The notes beneath the pieces are model-generated. The model saw nothing but the letters and a program-made list of their open reading frames with translations, did not search any database and was not told the origin of the DNA. 64,000 nt of DNA from contig NZ_CP093384.1 of the NCBI RefSeq assembly GCF_022655055.1, positions 1,612,001 through 1,676,000 on the forward strand, given 5' to 3'. Source of the DNA: Vagococcus sp. CY52-2 (GTDB lineage Bacteria > Bacillota > Bacilli > Lactobacillales > Vagococcaceae). How positions within the stretch are numbered: the stretch's first letter is position 1; every line of letters starts with the position of its first letter. Of the stretch, positions 45,370-54,472 are shown in pieces. Made by a program: the position numbers and the translations under genes.

Positions 45370-46392
45370 TTACTTCGCCACCTCAAATATTCTTTCAATC
45401 AGTGCTAAGACATTTCTTACTTCGTCATTTTTTACAATTGGTGTTGCATTATTAACAACGACATCATAGAAGTTTTGATAAAATCCATCATAATCAGCTT
45501 CAACTTCGATAATTGGTAACGTCGTTGTCGCATCTTCAGAAGGAGGCGACATTGTTTTAGTTAATCCTTGTCCTGCTTTAATTGGCACTAAATTGTGATG
45601 ATCAATCACACCGGTTTGTTTCACTATTTTACCCGACAAATCCCAATCATCAATGACAGCCGTTCCTTCAAGGCCTTTGACATACCAACGTGGTAATTTC
45701 ACAAAATTAGTTGTGCCAACTTCAACTAATGCTTTGATACCATTCTCAAACGTGATGTATGCAATAAATCCATCATCCACTTCGTCACCCAAGATATAGC
45801 TTAAATCAGCGGACACCTCTTTTACTGGACTATCTACCATAAAAAGAAGCTGATCCAGTAAATGAACGCCCCAATCAAGCAACATGCCCCCACCATGTTT
45901 TTCTAAATGACGCCAATCTCCTGGAATGCCATTCGCTCCATGAACACGTGACTCAATTTGAAATAACTCACCAATCGGTTTCTTTTGATACATATCTTGA
46001 ATGATTAAAAAGTCATTATCCCAGCGTCTGTTTTGGTGTACCATAAACACTTGACCCGTTTCTTTTGACACTTTAATTACATCATCTAATTCTTTGGTTG
46101 ACATCATAGCTGGTTTCTCACAAATCACGTGTTTTCCACTTGTCATCGCTTGGATAGACAACTCTTTATGGACATCATTAGGTGTCGCAATCAATACTGC
46201 ATCAATCGTATTATCTGATAATAACGCTTCTAATGATTCATAACTTGTTAGTCCTGCATTTTTTGCTGCGTCTAAACGTTCTTTTTTTATATCATACGCC
46301 CCGACTACTTGTATCCCGTCTTCTTTTTTTATTAATTCCCGGTGATGGTAGCTTCCCATACCACCATACCCAATAATTCCTATATTAAGCAT
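45370..46392 (-). CDS. Gfo/Idh/MocA family oxidoreductase (second of the operon)
   Basis: About 340 residues. The Rossmann start is MLNIGIIGYGGMGSYHHREL and the conserved EKPAMMS occurs near residue 95. A later GGMLLDWGVHLLDQLLFMVD segment carries the DxGxHxxD motif. It is an NAD(P)-dependent sugar or inositol dehydrogenase type; the substrate is unknown. I start at ATG 46392, six bases after GGAGG. It ends the operon that begins at 49186. Confidence 0.9.
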   Translation of the reverse strand: MLNIGIIGYGGMGSYHHRELIKKEDGIQVVGAYDIKKERLDAAKNAGLTSYESLEALLSDNTIDAVLIATPNDVHKELSIQAMTSGKHVICEKPAMMSTKELDDVIKVSKETGQVFMVHQNRRWDNDFLIIQDMYQKKPIGELFQIESRVHGANGIPGDWRHLEKHGGGMLLDWGVHLLDQLLFMVDSPVKEVSADLSYILGDEVDDGFIAYITFENGIKALVEVGTTNFVKLPRWYVKGLEGTAVIDDWDLSGKIVKQTGVIDHHNLVPIKAGQGLTKTMSPPSEDATTTLPIIEVEADYDGFYQNFYDVVVNNATPIVKNDEVRNVLALIERIFEVAK

Positions 46393-46403
46393 TTGACGAC
46401 CTC

Positions 46404-47372
46404 CTATGCCCACCACATGTCAGTTGGTTTATCATGAATCATAATTGACTTAAGATTCGTCACTGCACGTGAAAAACCTTCATCAATCGACATCAACGGG
46501 TCTTCGTGTTCGATACTTAACACATAATCGTAACCATATAAACGCAACGCGCTAACTATATCTGACCAATCTTGTAAACTATGACCACATCCTACTGATC
46601 TAAATGTCCATGCTCTTGATTGAACGTTTGTATAAGGTTGCATATCTGTCACACCATACATATTCATGTTATCTTGATCTAGGTAAGTATCTTTTGCATG
46701 AAAATGATGAATCGCATTTTCTTTTCCTAAAATTTTAATCGCACCAACTGGTTCAATTCCTTGCCACCATAAATGAGAAGGATCCAAATTACACCCAATA
46801 TTGACCCCAGCTGCGTCACGTAATTTCAACATAGTGTATGGTGTATGAGCTAAAAACCCACCATGAAGTTCAATCCCAATTTTCACTCCAGCTACTTGGC
46901 ATTCGTGATTGATATCTTTCCAGTAAGGGATTAATTTAGTCTCCCACTGATAATGATAGATATCTGTGTAATCTGTTGGCCATGGTAAAACAGGCCAGTT
47001 CACAGATGTATCTGTTTCGTTTCCTCCACCAACACCAGAGAATCCATTTACCACTGGTACATTCATTAGAGATGCTAACTTAATTGTTTTTCTTAATAGT
47101 TCGTCCGCTTCTTTTGCTTCTGCAGGTGTTGGTGAAATAGGATTATGATGCGCACTAAAGGCACTAATTTCTAATCCTTTATCATTTAATTTTGCTTGGT
47201 ATTCTTTTCGTTTATCACTACTGGCGAGTAACGCATCCACATCACAGTGCGCGCTTCCTGGAGAGCCACCTGTTCCAATCTCAACCATTTGTAACCCTTG
47301 CTCTGCTACTTTTTCAATCATCTCATCAAATGATAAATTGTTAAATAATGGGGTAAAAACGCCTAATTTCAT
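46404..47372 (-). CDS. Sugar phosphate isomerase/epimerase family protein (TIM barrel)
   Basis: A 322-residue xylose-isomerase-like TIM barrel. Metal ligand candidates are the Glu in MVEIGTGG, GIELHGGFLAH, NIGCNLDPSHLWWQG, HHFHAKDTYLD and VLSIEHEDPLM. Such proteins isomerise or cleave keto-sugars and usually pair with Gfo/Idh dehydrogenases, as here on both sides of the operon. The substrate is unknown. It is eleven bases from the following gene and fifteen from the preceding one. Confidence 0.9.
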   Translation of the reverse strand: MKLGVFTPLFNNLSFDEMIEKVAEQGLQMVEIGTGGSPGSAHCDVDALLASSDKRKEYQAKLNDKGLEISAFSAHHNPISPTPAEAKEADELLRKTIKLASLMNVPVVNGFSGVGGGNETDTSVNWPVLPWPTDYTDIYHYQWETKLIPYWKDINHECQVAGVKIGIELHGGFLAHTPYTMLKLRDAAGVNIGCNLDPSHLWWQGIEPVGAIKILGKENAIHHFHAKDTYLDQDNMNMYGVTDMQPYTNVQSRAWTFRSVGCGHSLQDWSDIVSALRLYGYDYVLSIEHEDPLMSIDEGFSRAVTNLKSIMIHDKPTDMWWA

Positions 47373-47387
47373 GTTTGTTTCCTCCTT

Positions 47388-48098
47388 TTATAACTCTTCT
47401 AATGGTTCATGATGTCCATATGTTGGGTAGGTGCTATCCATTGGCTGACACCACTTCACTGCATTTTTAATCACTAGTTGAACTTGTTCGTTGTAATATG
47501 ATGGATACGTTTCATGCCCAGGTTGGAAATAGAAAATTTTACCGTTTCCACGTCTAAACGTACAGCCACCTCTAAATACTTCGCCACCTTTATACCAATT
47601 CACAAAAATCAATTCATCAGGTGCTGGTATATCAAAATGTTCGCCATACATTTCTTCTTTTTCTAGTTCAATGTATTCACCAACCCCTTCTAGAATAGGA
47701 TGACTAGGATTAACATTCCAAATACGACAGGTTTCATCTGCTTCACGCCACTTTAAATCACATGACGTTCCCATTAACGACATAAAAATTTTAGACATAT
47801 GCCCTGAATGGAGTACAATCAATCCCATCCCTTGTAGGACACGTTGATGCACACGTTGAACAATTTCATCACTCACTTCATCATGAGCAATATGTCCCCA
47901 CCAAACCAATACATCTGTGTTATTCAGTACACCTTCTGTTAAACCGTGTTCTGGTTCATCAAGTGTCGCTGTTTTAACGTCAAACTCTTCTTCTAAGAAA
48001 GAAGCTAATTGGTTATGAATGCCTTCTGGGTAAACTTTTTTTACCTCTTCATCTGTCTTTTCATGTCTGTATTCATTCCACACTGTTACGTGAATCAT
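47388..48098 (-). CDS. ThuA-like domain protein
   Basis: A 236-residue protein of the ThuA (trehalose utilisation) family with a class I glutamine amidotransferase-like fold. Recognisable stretches are [39 protein letters not shown] and [18 protein letters not shown]. ThuA with ThuB acts on 3-keto derivatives of disaccharides in rhizobia. The companion Gfo/Idh and isomerase genes fit a keto-sugar route here, but the substrate is not known. Confidence 0.88.
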   Translation of the reverse strand: MIHVTVWNEYRHEKTDEEVKKVYPEGIHNQLASFLEEEFDVKTATLDEPEHGLTEGVLNNTDVLVWWGHIAHDEVSDEIVQRVHQRVLQGMGLIVLHSGHMSKIFMSLMGTSCDLKWREADETCRIWNVNPSHPILEGVGEYIELEKEEMYGEHFDIPAPDELIFVNWYKGGEVFRGGCTFRRGNGKIFYFQPGHETYPSYYNEQVQLVIKNAVKWCQPMDSTYPTYGHHEPLEEL

Positions 48099-48106
48099 TT
48101 TTTCAC

Positions 48107-49186
48107 CTACTTATTAAGATATACTGGCTCGCCAGTTTTTGAAGACTGGTAAATCGCTTCTAAAATTTCTGTGACAACTAAGGCTTGTTCTGGTAAAACA
48201 ACTGGTTCTGTGTCATTTATAATTGCTTGTACCCAAGATTGTGCTTCTAAAAAAGCTGGGTCATTTCCTTCACCATCATAAAAATCAACGCCACCTGTTT
48301 CTAATTCAATGTGTTTTTCATATAGTAAACCATGATCCTCACCATTAATAGTCAAGCCATCAAACATATCTGCCCCACCTTTTGTGCCAGATAAACTGGT
48401 TTTGGCTTCTCCTATTTGACGACTATTTAATGCCCAACTTGATTCTAAAGAAATCGTTGCGCCATCTTCCATCGTAATAAAACCAAATGCTGAGTCTTCT
48501 ACAGTAAATTTTTCTGGATCCCAAGGTCCCCATGCATTGGCTGCATTTTTTGTTGGTGACAGTTTATGATAGGTATTTCCTACCACATATTTCGGTTTAT
48601 AATTATTCATCATCCACAAGGTTAAATCTAGTGCATGTGTCCCAATATCAATCAATGGACCTCCGCCTTGTGCCTCTTCATCAAGGAATACTCCCCAAGT
48701 TGGTACCGCACGGCGACGAATCGCATGTGCTTTTCCATAATAAATATCTCCCAACTCGCCTTCTTCACATACTTGATGTAAATAGTTAGCAGCTGTTGTA
48801 AAGCGATTTTGATATCCTATTGTTAATTTCTTTCCTGTTTCTTTCGCTGCTTCTAACATGGCTCTTGCTTCCTGACTTGTTTTAGCCATTGGTTTTTCAC
48901 ACATCACATGTTTATTCGCTTTCATTGCAGCGATGGAAATTCCCGCATGAGAATTATTTGGTGTACAAACGTGTACCACATCGATACTTTTATCTGCTAA
49001 TAACTCATGATAATCTTGATACACAATTGCATCCATCGTCCCATACTCTACTTTTGCTTTTTCAGCACGTTCCACTATCACATCACAAAATGCGACCATT
49101 TCAACTTCTTCTACTTTGCTTAGTGCTGGCATATGTTTTCCATTAGCAATACCACCACAACCAATAATCCCTACTTTTAATGTCAT
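48107..49186 (-). CDS. Gfo/Idh/MocA family oxidoreductase (first of the operon)
   Basis: A 359-residue dehydrogenase. Rossmann motif [18 protein letters not shown], then [20 protein letters not shown] with CEKPMAKT, and [18 protein letters not shown]. It is distinct from the second copy at 45370 and only distantly similar. Together they probably oxidise and later reduce the same sugar scaffold. It has a GGAGG ribosome binding site and is the first gene after the AraC regulator on the same strand. Confidence 0.92.
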   Translation of the reverse strand: MTLKVGIIGCGGIANGKHMPALSKVEEVEMVAFCDVIVERAEKAKVEYGTMDAIVYQDYHELLADKSIDVVHVCTPNNSHAGISIAAMKANKHVMCEKPMAKTSQEARAMLEAAKETGKKLTIGYQNRFTTAANYLHQVCEEGELGDIYYGKAHAIRRRAVPTWGVFLDEEAQGGGPLIDIGTHALDLTLWMMNNYKPKYVVGNTYHKLSPTKNAANAWGPWDPEKFTVEDSAFGFITMEDGATISLESSWALNSRQIGEAKTSLSGTKGGADMFDGLTINGEDHGLLYEKHIELETGGVDFYDGEGNDPAFLEAQSWVQAIINDTEPVVLPEQALVVTEILEAIYQSSKTGEPVYLNK

Positions 49187-49263
49187 AAAAAAACCTCCAT
49201 CGTTTTCTTGTTGATAGATTCATCATACAAAAAAATGATAAGGTTTTCTTCCTGTTATTTTGG

Positions 49264-50139
49264 TCAATTATTCCCATATATTGTCTTTTGATATTTTAAA
49301 GGGGATAGTCCAACATGTTCTTTGAATACATGATGAAAGGTTTTAACACTATTAAATCCTGAACGTTCTGCCACTTCTATCATTGGAATATTTTCATGGG
49401 AAAGAATATATTTAGCTTGATTTAATCGGTACTCTGTCAGGAATTGACTAAAATTTTGCCCTGTATTTTTCTTAAAAAAACGTGAAAAATAATATGGGCT
49501 AAATCCTACATATTTGGCAACATCCTCTAGTGTAATCACCTCTTGAAAATGATTTTCTATGTAGATAAAGACATCATTCAGTCTTTCCAATGTCTGTTTT
49601 TGAAGAGTGGATTCGACAAAATTTCCTTCTTTGAGAGTACGATTTTTTTGAGGAATCTCACGATAATAGAAGACCAATAGTTGATGCAACAAACTTAATA
49701 TAGCATAATCATAGCCCAACTTTTTTTGCTGTACTTCTTTAAATAATTTTTCTACAAGACTTCTCATCTCTTGCTCGACGTCGTTCCCCCAAAACCGACT
49801 AAGATTTTCCGCTTTTTCAAATAGCGTGACAATGTCTTTATAATCTGATTGATTTACTAAATAATTTTGAAAAACTGCTAAATCAAATTGATAAACAATC
49901 CGTGTACTGCCTGGTGAAGCTAAAAAATAATGAGATTCACCACTACCAAACATAAAAATTTCTCCCTCTTGTACTTGAAATAATTGATTATCATACCCAA
50001 TATTGACTAGCCCTTTTGTCACATATATCATCTCAATTTCTTTGTGCCAATGTGGTGGTACAACAATCTCTCCTTGGTTTTCAAATGCCCTAAAAGGTAG
50101 GCTATTATCCCATTCTGGTATTTCTAAATATAAACTCAT
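49264..50139 (-). CDS. AraC family transcriptional regulator with cupin sensor
   Basis: A 291-residue protein. An N-terminal cupin-type ligand domain (VVPPHWHKEIEMIYVTKGLV; GEIFMFGSGESHYFLASPGS) occupies about 25-150. Two AraC HTH motifs follow at about 190-285 (TLEDVAKYVGFSPYYFSRFF; EVAERSGFNSVKTFHHVF). It lies 77 bases upstream of the Gfo/Idh-ThuA operon on the same strand, so it is the likely activator in response to the sugar. Confidence 0.9.
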   Translation of the reverse strand: MSLYLEIPEWDNSLPFRAFENQGEIVVPPHWHKEIEMIYVTKGLVNIGYDNQLFQVQEGEIFMFGSGESHYFLASPGSTRIVYQFDLAVFQNYLVNQSDYKDIVTLFEKAENLSRFWGNDVEQEMRSLVEKLFKEVQQKKLGYDYAILSLLHQLLVFYYREIPQKNRTLKEGNFVESTLQKQTLERLNDVFIYIENHFQEVITLEDVAKYVGFSPYYFSRFFKKNTGQNFSQFLTEYRLNQAKYILSHENIPMIEVAERSGFNSVKTFHHVFKEHVGLSPLKYQKTIYGNN

Positions 50140-50185
50140 TATCTTCCCTCCTTAATTATCTCAAGTTGTCTTTCTTGTATTATAT

Positions 50186-50230
50186 AAAAAAATCCACCAA
50201 TATTCTAAAAAGAATGTGGTGAATTTTTTT
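50186..50230. terminator. Terminator after malR
   Basis: A-run ATCCACCAATATTCT pairs with AGAATGTGGTGAAT and T-run with small mismatches. It lies just past the malR stop. Confidence 0.8.
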
Positions 50231-50231
50231 A

Positions 50232-51239
50232 TTAATAGTCTATGACACTTTCTCGTTCAATTAATTTGTGTGGAATAATCACTCTTTTTTTCAACTCATC
50301 CGGATAATTGACTTGGTTTAGACACTCCAGTACAGCTGACTTTGCTAGTTCACGTGTATTAATATCCACTGACGTAATATAAGGGTGAATTAATGTTGAA
50401 AAAATAGAATTATTAAAACTAATAACAGATACATCATCAGGAACTGTTAGACCAATCAATTGGATAAACTGAATCACTTTTAAAGCAAACATATCATCAA
50501 TCGCAATGCATGCTGAGATTTTCCTTTCACTTAACAAGGTATCTAACTGAATAAATTCATTGCTTTTTTCTAAATCACATACCGGATAACAGGGTAAGTG
50601 ATTATCTTTTAAACACATTTCATACCCATAAAAACGTTCCTTAAAGAAATTTTCAGTTGAATTATTTGTTACAAATAAGATATCCTTGTGTCCCTTATCA
50701 ATAAGGTACTGTGTAACACTCCTACCTAGTAGCTGATTGTCATTATCAACACAGCTAGTATCATTATAATAACGATATGGGTGTCCAATAATTGTAAATG
50801 GGATGTTCTTCTCAATTAAAAAGTCTAAAATGAGATCATTTTCTTTTACATACATCAAGATAAAAGAGTCCACTCGTCTTTGTAAATAAAGTAGTGTCAC
50901 TGCTTCCAGTAATTCGGTTTCGTTATTACCTGATGCTATAGCAAGACTTACTTGATGTTTACTTGCTTCTTCATTCATTGCCGTAATCGCTTCTAAATAA
51001 AACGGCTCACTTGCTCGCTCTTTGGATTCAATAATTGGCAAGACTACCCCAATAGCATTAGATAGTTTACTAACTAAGTTTCTTGCTGAAATATTTGGAA
51101 CATAGCCTAACTTATCCATCGCTTTTCTTACGCGCTCTTTGGTTTCTCCTGAAATACTTGGATGATCTTTCAAAACACGCGATACTGTTGAAGGGGCAAC
51201 ACCTACTTCTTTTGCAACATCTTTAATTGTAACTCCCAT
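50232..51239 (-). CDS. malR: LacI family regulator, probable MalR
   Basis: A 335-residue LacI/GalR repressor. The HTH is residues 1-50 (TIKDVAKEVGVAPSTVSRVL) with the hinge YVPNISARNLVSK, and the sugar-binding domain follows. It is the last gene of the malT-mapP-malR transcript. The malT/malP intergenic region carries CGCAATCGTTTGCG-type operators, the classic LacI site form. By analogy with Enterococcus it represses the maltose genes. Confidence 0.88.
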   Translation of the reverse strand: MGVTIKDVAKEVGVAPSTVSRVLKDHPSISGETKERVRKAMDKLGYVPNISARNLVSKLSNAIGVVLPIIESKERASEPFYLEAITAMNEEASKHQVSLAIASGNNETELLEAVTLLYLQRRVDSFILMYVKENDLILDFLIEKNIPFTIIGHPYRYYNDTSCVDNDNQLLGRSVTQYLIDKGHKDILFVTNNSTENFFKERFYGYEMCLKDNHLPCYPVCDLEKSNEFIQLDTLLSERKISACIAIDDMFALKVIQFIQLIGLTVPDDVSVISFNNSIFSTLIHPYITSVDINTRELAKSAVLECLNQVNYPDELKKRVIIPHKLIERESVIDY

Positions 51240-51257
51240 AATCTACTCTCCCATTAG

Positions 51258-52085
51258 TTATTCCATATCAATCGACACAACGACACCATAATGATCACTA
51301 ATACATGGATAATTTTCTCCATCGAAGATAACATCATGCGACCTCACCTGACAAGGTTCAGAGGCAAATATATAATCTATTCTTAACTGTTCTTTCGTGT
51401 GTTTCCATCCATCAATCTCTTCTGGGATGGTGTAACGCCCACTTGGATGTTCAGCTAATTCAAATGTATCCACAAAGCTTTTCGTGACTAAATCATATGT
51501 TTCATTTTTAATCGTATCAGGGCCATTAAAATCTCCACATAGCAAGATGAAACCAGATAATTTATCTAAAAAGAGTTTGCTTAAAGTCCATTCATCTTGA
51601 AACCCTTGTTTCGTTTCTTCATTCCACCAAGAATAATGACTACTTGTTACAAATAGTTCTTTATCCTGCACTGTTAGCTTTGAACAAAGCATCATTCGTC
51701 GTGTTACATCTGTCTTCTTATCCACTGATGATACTAACACTGCTTGTGATTGTAAAGGTTTTTTTGATAAAATTGCCACACCTTCTTCATAGATACCATA
51801 TCCCACATGACTATAAGTCCAACTCCAATGATACTCTTCCCCTAACTCAGCTAATCGTTTAACTAAGCATAAGGCATAATTATCCTGTTTAATGATTGTC
51901 TTTTCATTGATTGGTGGAACAAAATGAAGTGGATTTTCCTCTGGTAACGCATCAATTCGTTGATTGACTTCTTGTAAAGACACTCCATCTAACCCACTAG
52001 ATATAATATAGTGCACCAGTATATCCATCTTTTCTTCAGTATCTTCTTCCATCCAACTATGTATATTTAGTGTTAACCACTTCAT
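51258..52085 (-). CDS. mapP: Maltose 6'-phosphate phosphatase MapP (endonuclease/exonuclease/phosphatase fold)
   Basis: A 275-residue Mg-dependent phosphatase of the EEP fold. Motifs include LTLNIHSWM at the start, VSLQEVNQR with the metal Glu, VTSSHYSWW, LLCGDFNGPD, RIDYIFAS and CISDHYGVVV. Placement directly after a MalT-type PTS is that of enterococcal MapP, which dephosphorylates intracellular maltose-6'-phosphate to maltose. The maltose phosphorylase encoded divergently needs unphosphorylated maltose, which makes this step necessary. Confidence 0.88.
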   Translation of the reverse strand: MKWLTLNIHSWMEEDTEEKMDILVHYIISSGLDGVSLQEVNQRIDALPEENPLHFVPPINEKTIIKQDNYALCLVKRLAELGEEYHWSWTYSHVGYGIYEEGVAILSKKPLQSQAVLVSSVDKKTDVTRRMMLCSKLTVQDKELFVTSSHYSWWNEETKQGFQDEWTLSKLFLDKLSGFILLCGDFNGPDTIKNETYDLVTKSFVDTFELAEHPSGRYTIPEEIDGWKHTKEQLRIDYIFASEPCQVRSHDVIFDGENYPCISDHYGVVVSIDME

Positions 52086-52100
52086 CTTTTTTTCCTCACT

Positions 52101-54272
52101 TTATAATGATACTTGACCAATTTTTTCTGATGATTTATGTTCACCAACAGTTGATAACTCGAGCGTTTTAATTTCTTGTGTATTTGTAAAAACTACTACA
52201 ATCGTGGTACCCTTCCCTTCATTCTCAACTGTTTTCCAATCGACTGTTGCTAATAATTGACCCGCTTTTACAGTATCACCTTCTTTAACTGATACGTCAA
52301 ATACTTGTTTAGTCATCTCTACAGTATCTAGTCCCATATGTACTAACACTTCTAATCCTTCAGGTGTTAATAATCCTATGGCATGTTTTGTTGGAAAAAT
52401 AGACTGAACCACACCAGATACTGGTGAAACCACTTGACTATTCGATGGTTTTACCGCAAAACCATCGCCCATCATTTTTTGCGAAAACACATCATCTGAA
52501 ACAGTTTCTATCGAAATGACTTCTCCGTCTGCTACAGAAACAAATGGAATGGTAACATTTTTTTGAACAGTTGTTTGTTCGTTTGGCTCATTAATAACGG
52601 TATCAACAGTAAGAGAATCAATGTCAACCCCACTATCCAAAGCATCTTGCACATCAGATTTAATGACATCAGCTTTTGGTCCATAAATCGCCTGAACACC
52701 TTTATCTTTTATCACTAAACCAAGTGCTCCTGCTTTTTTCCATTCCTGTTCTGAGCCGACAAGTTCTGCATCTTTGACACTAACTCTTAAACGGGTCATA
52801 CAAGCATCTACTTCAGAAATATTTAATTTTCCACCAAGTAGTTGGATGATTGATACAATTTGTGGAGAGATTCCTTCAGAACTTCCTGATGAAGTTGGGT
52901 TATCTAACGTATCCACATCATAGTTTCCATTTCTACCTGGTGTTGCTAAATTAAATTTCTTGATCATAAATCCAGCAATAAAATAAGAAACAATAGCAAA
53001 CACAATAATACAAATTACAAAGTTAATCAAATCTTGTGATAAACCTGCTTTAATGGCTAATGGTGTTCTTGTTAATAACTCAATATTTCCAAATGAATGG
53101 ACGCGTAATGAGATGATGTCGGCCATCGCAAATGCCGCTCCTTGAATCACTGCATACACTAGATACAACGGAACGGCTGCAAACATAAACATGAATTCTA
53201 ACGGTTCCGTAACACCGGTTAAAAATACTGCCAACGCTGCTGAGACGTACATTGATTTATATTGTTTTCTCTTATCACTATCCACATTTTTATACATCGC
53301 CAAAGTAAAGCCCATTAAAATACCTGATGCGCCAATCATTTGCCCTACTTTAAAACGAGCTGGTGTCCAATTTGATAACACATAATTATATTGTTCGATA
53401 TTTCCAGCATTTTTTAAGTTAAATAAATCAGTTGCCCAAGCAAGCCATAGAGGATCTTGTCCGTAGACAAGCGTTCCAGCTTGTGCCCCAGATAAAATCT
53501 CATAGGTTCCACCTAACTGAGTATAGTTGATTGGTATGGTCAACATATGATGCAATCCAAATGGTAGTAATAATCTCTCAAGTGTTCCATATAAAAACGG
53601 TGCCAAAATTGGTGCAGATTCTTGTGATTGAGCAATCCACAAACCAAAATTATTAATGCCTGATTGAATAACTGGCCATACAATAGCTAAACCAATTGAA
53701 ACAATCGTTGACCAAAATATGACAACAAATGGAACAAAGCGCTTACCATTAAAGAATGATAATGCATCTGGTAATTTACGATAATTATAGTATTTATTGT
53801 AAGCCATCGCTCCGACAAATCCCGCAATAATTCCGACAAAAACACCCATATTTAATGCTGGTGCTTCAAGTACACTAGTGAAAAATCCTTTAACCATGAT
53901 TTTAGTTCCAAATAATGTGTGAGTAAATGCTTCATCGTTTGTCAGCATTTCTGAAGTCACACCAAAAATTGAGCCAGTAATGCGATTAATCAAAATAAAT
54001 GAAATACCTGCAGCAAAAGCTCCACCTGCACGTTCTTTAGCCCAACTACCACCAATTGCTAGTGCAAATAATAAATGAAGATTTCCAATAATTCCCCATC
54101 CTATATTTTCAATTACTCCACCAGTTGTTACTAAAAACGCCATATCTGGTGACATCATCGGAATCGTTTTTCCGATACTAATCATTAATCCAGCAGCAGG
54201 CATGACAGCTACCACAACCATTAATGCTTTTCCAAATTTTTGCCAAAACTCAAAACTTAGTAACTTTTTCAT
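52101..54272 (-). CDS. malT: PTS EIICBA permease, maltose (MalT type)
   Basis: A 723-residue permease. EIIC spans about 1-430, with GLHHMLTIPINYTQLGGTYE and GVTEPLEFMFMFAAVPLY. EIIB is at about 460-545 with the phospho-Cys in VDACMTRLRVSVKD, and EIIA at about 570-720 with the phospho-His in VLVHMGLDTVEM. It brings maltose in as maltose-6'-phosphate. The gene is divergent from malP and cotranscribed with mapP and malR. Confidence 0.9.
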   Translation of the reverse strand: MKKLLSFEFWQKFGKALMVVVAVMPAAGLMISIGKTIPMMSPDMAFLVTTGGVIENIGWGIIGNLHLLFALAIGGSWAKERAGGAFAAGISFILINRITGSIFGVTSEMLTNDEAFTHTLFGTKIMVKGFFTSVLEAPALNMGVFVGIIAGFVGAMAYNKYYNYRKLPDALSFFNGKRFVPFVVIFWSTIVSIGLAIVWPVIQSGINNFGLWIAQSQESAPILAPFLYGTLERLLLPFGLHHMLTIPINYTQLGGTYEILSGAQAGTLVYGQDPLWLAWATDLFNLKNAGNIEQYNYVLSNWTPARFKVGQMIGASGILMGFTLAMYKNVDSDKRKQYKSMYVSAALAVFLTGVTEPLEFMFMFAAVPLYLVYAVIQGAAFAMADIISLRVHSFGNIELLTRTPLAIKAGLSQDLINFVICIIVFAIVSYFIAGFMIKKFNLATPGRNGNYDVDTLDNPTSSGSSEGISPQIVSIIQLLGGKLNISEVDACMTRLRVSVKDAELVGSEQEWKKAGALGLVIKDKGVQAIYGPKADVIKSDVQDALDSGVDIDSLTVDTVINEPNEQTTVQKNVTIPFVSVADGEVISIETVSDDVFSQKMMGDGFAVKPSNSQVVSPVSGVVQSIFPTKHAIGLLTPEGLEVLVHMGLDTVEMTKQVFDVSVKEGDTVKAGQLLATVDWKTVENEGKGTTIVVVFTNTQEIKTLELSTVGEHKSSEKIGQVSL

Positions 54273-54305
54273 TGTACCTTACCTCTTTCTTAAATTAATC
54301 TTAAA

Positions 54306-54356
54306 TGAAATCGTTTGCGTAATTCATATTATACGTATCAGTTTATGAAAAGTAAA
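54306..54356 (-). promoter_or_regulatory. malT promoter with MalR/cre site
   Basis: Minus-strand TTTACT (54356-54351), 17 bases, TATAAT (54333-54328). Just downstream, TGAAATCGTTTGCG (54306-54319) matches a cre box at 12 of 14 positions and also resembles the LacI-type half-sites at malP. CcpA and MalR may share it. Confidence 0.75.
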
Positions 54357-54409
54357 CACTTTTTTAAATCATAATTAAACAATATAAACAAAACATTTTT
54401 ATTTTTATA

Positions 54410-54438
54410 TTGCTTTCGCAATCGTTTGCGTATATCAT
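54410..54438 (+). promoter_or_regulatory. malP promoter with MalR operator in the spacer
   Basis: TTGCTT (54410-54415), 17 bases, TATCAT (54433-54438). The palindrome CGCAATCGTTTGCG (54417-54430) fills the spacer, where a LacI-type repressor would exclude RNA polymerase. Confidence 0.82.
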
Positions 54439-54472
54439 GTAATTAACAACTTTAATCCATGGAGGGAATAGT

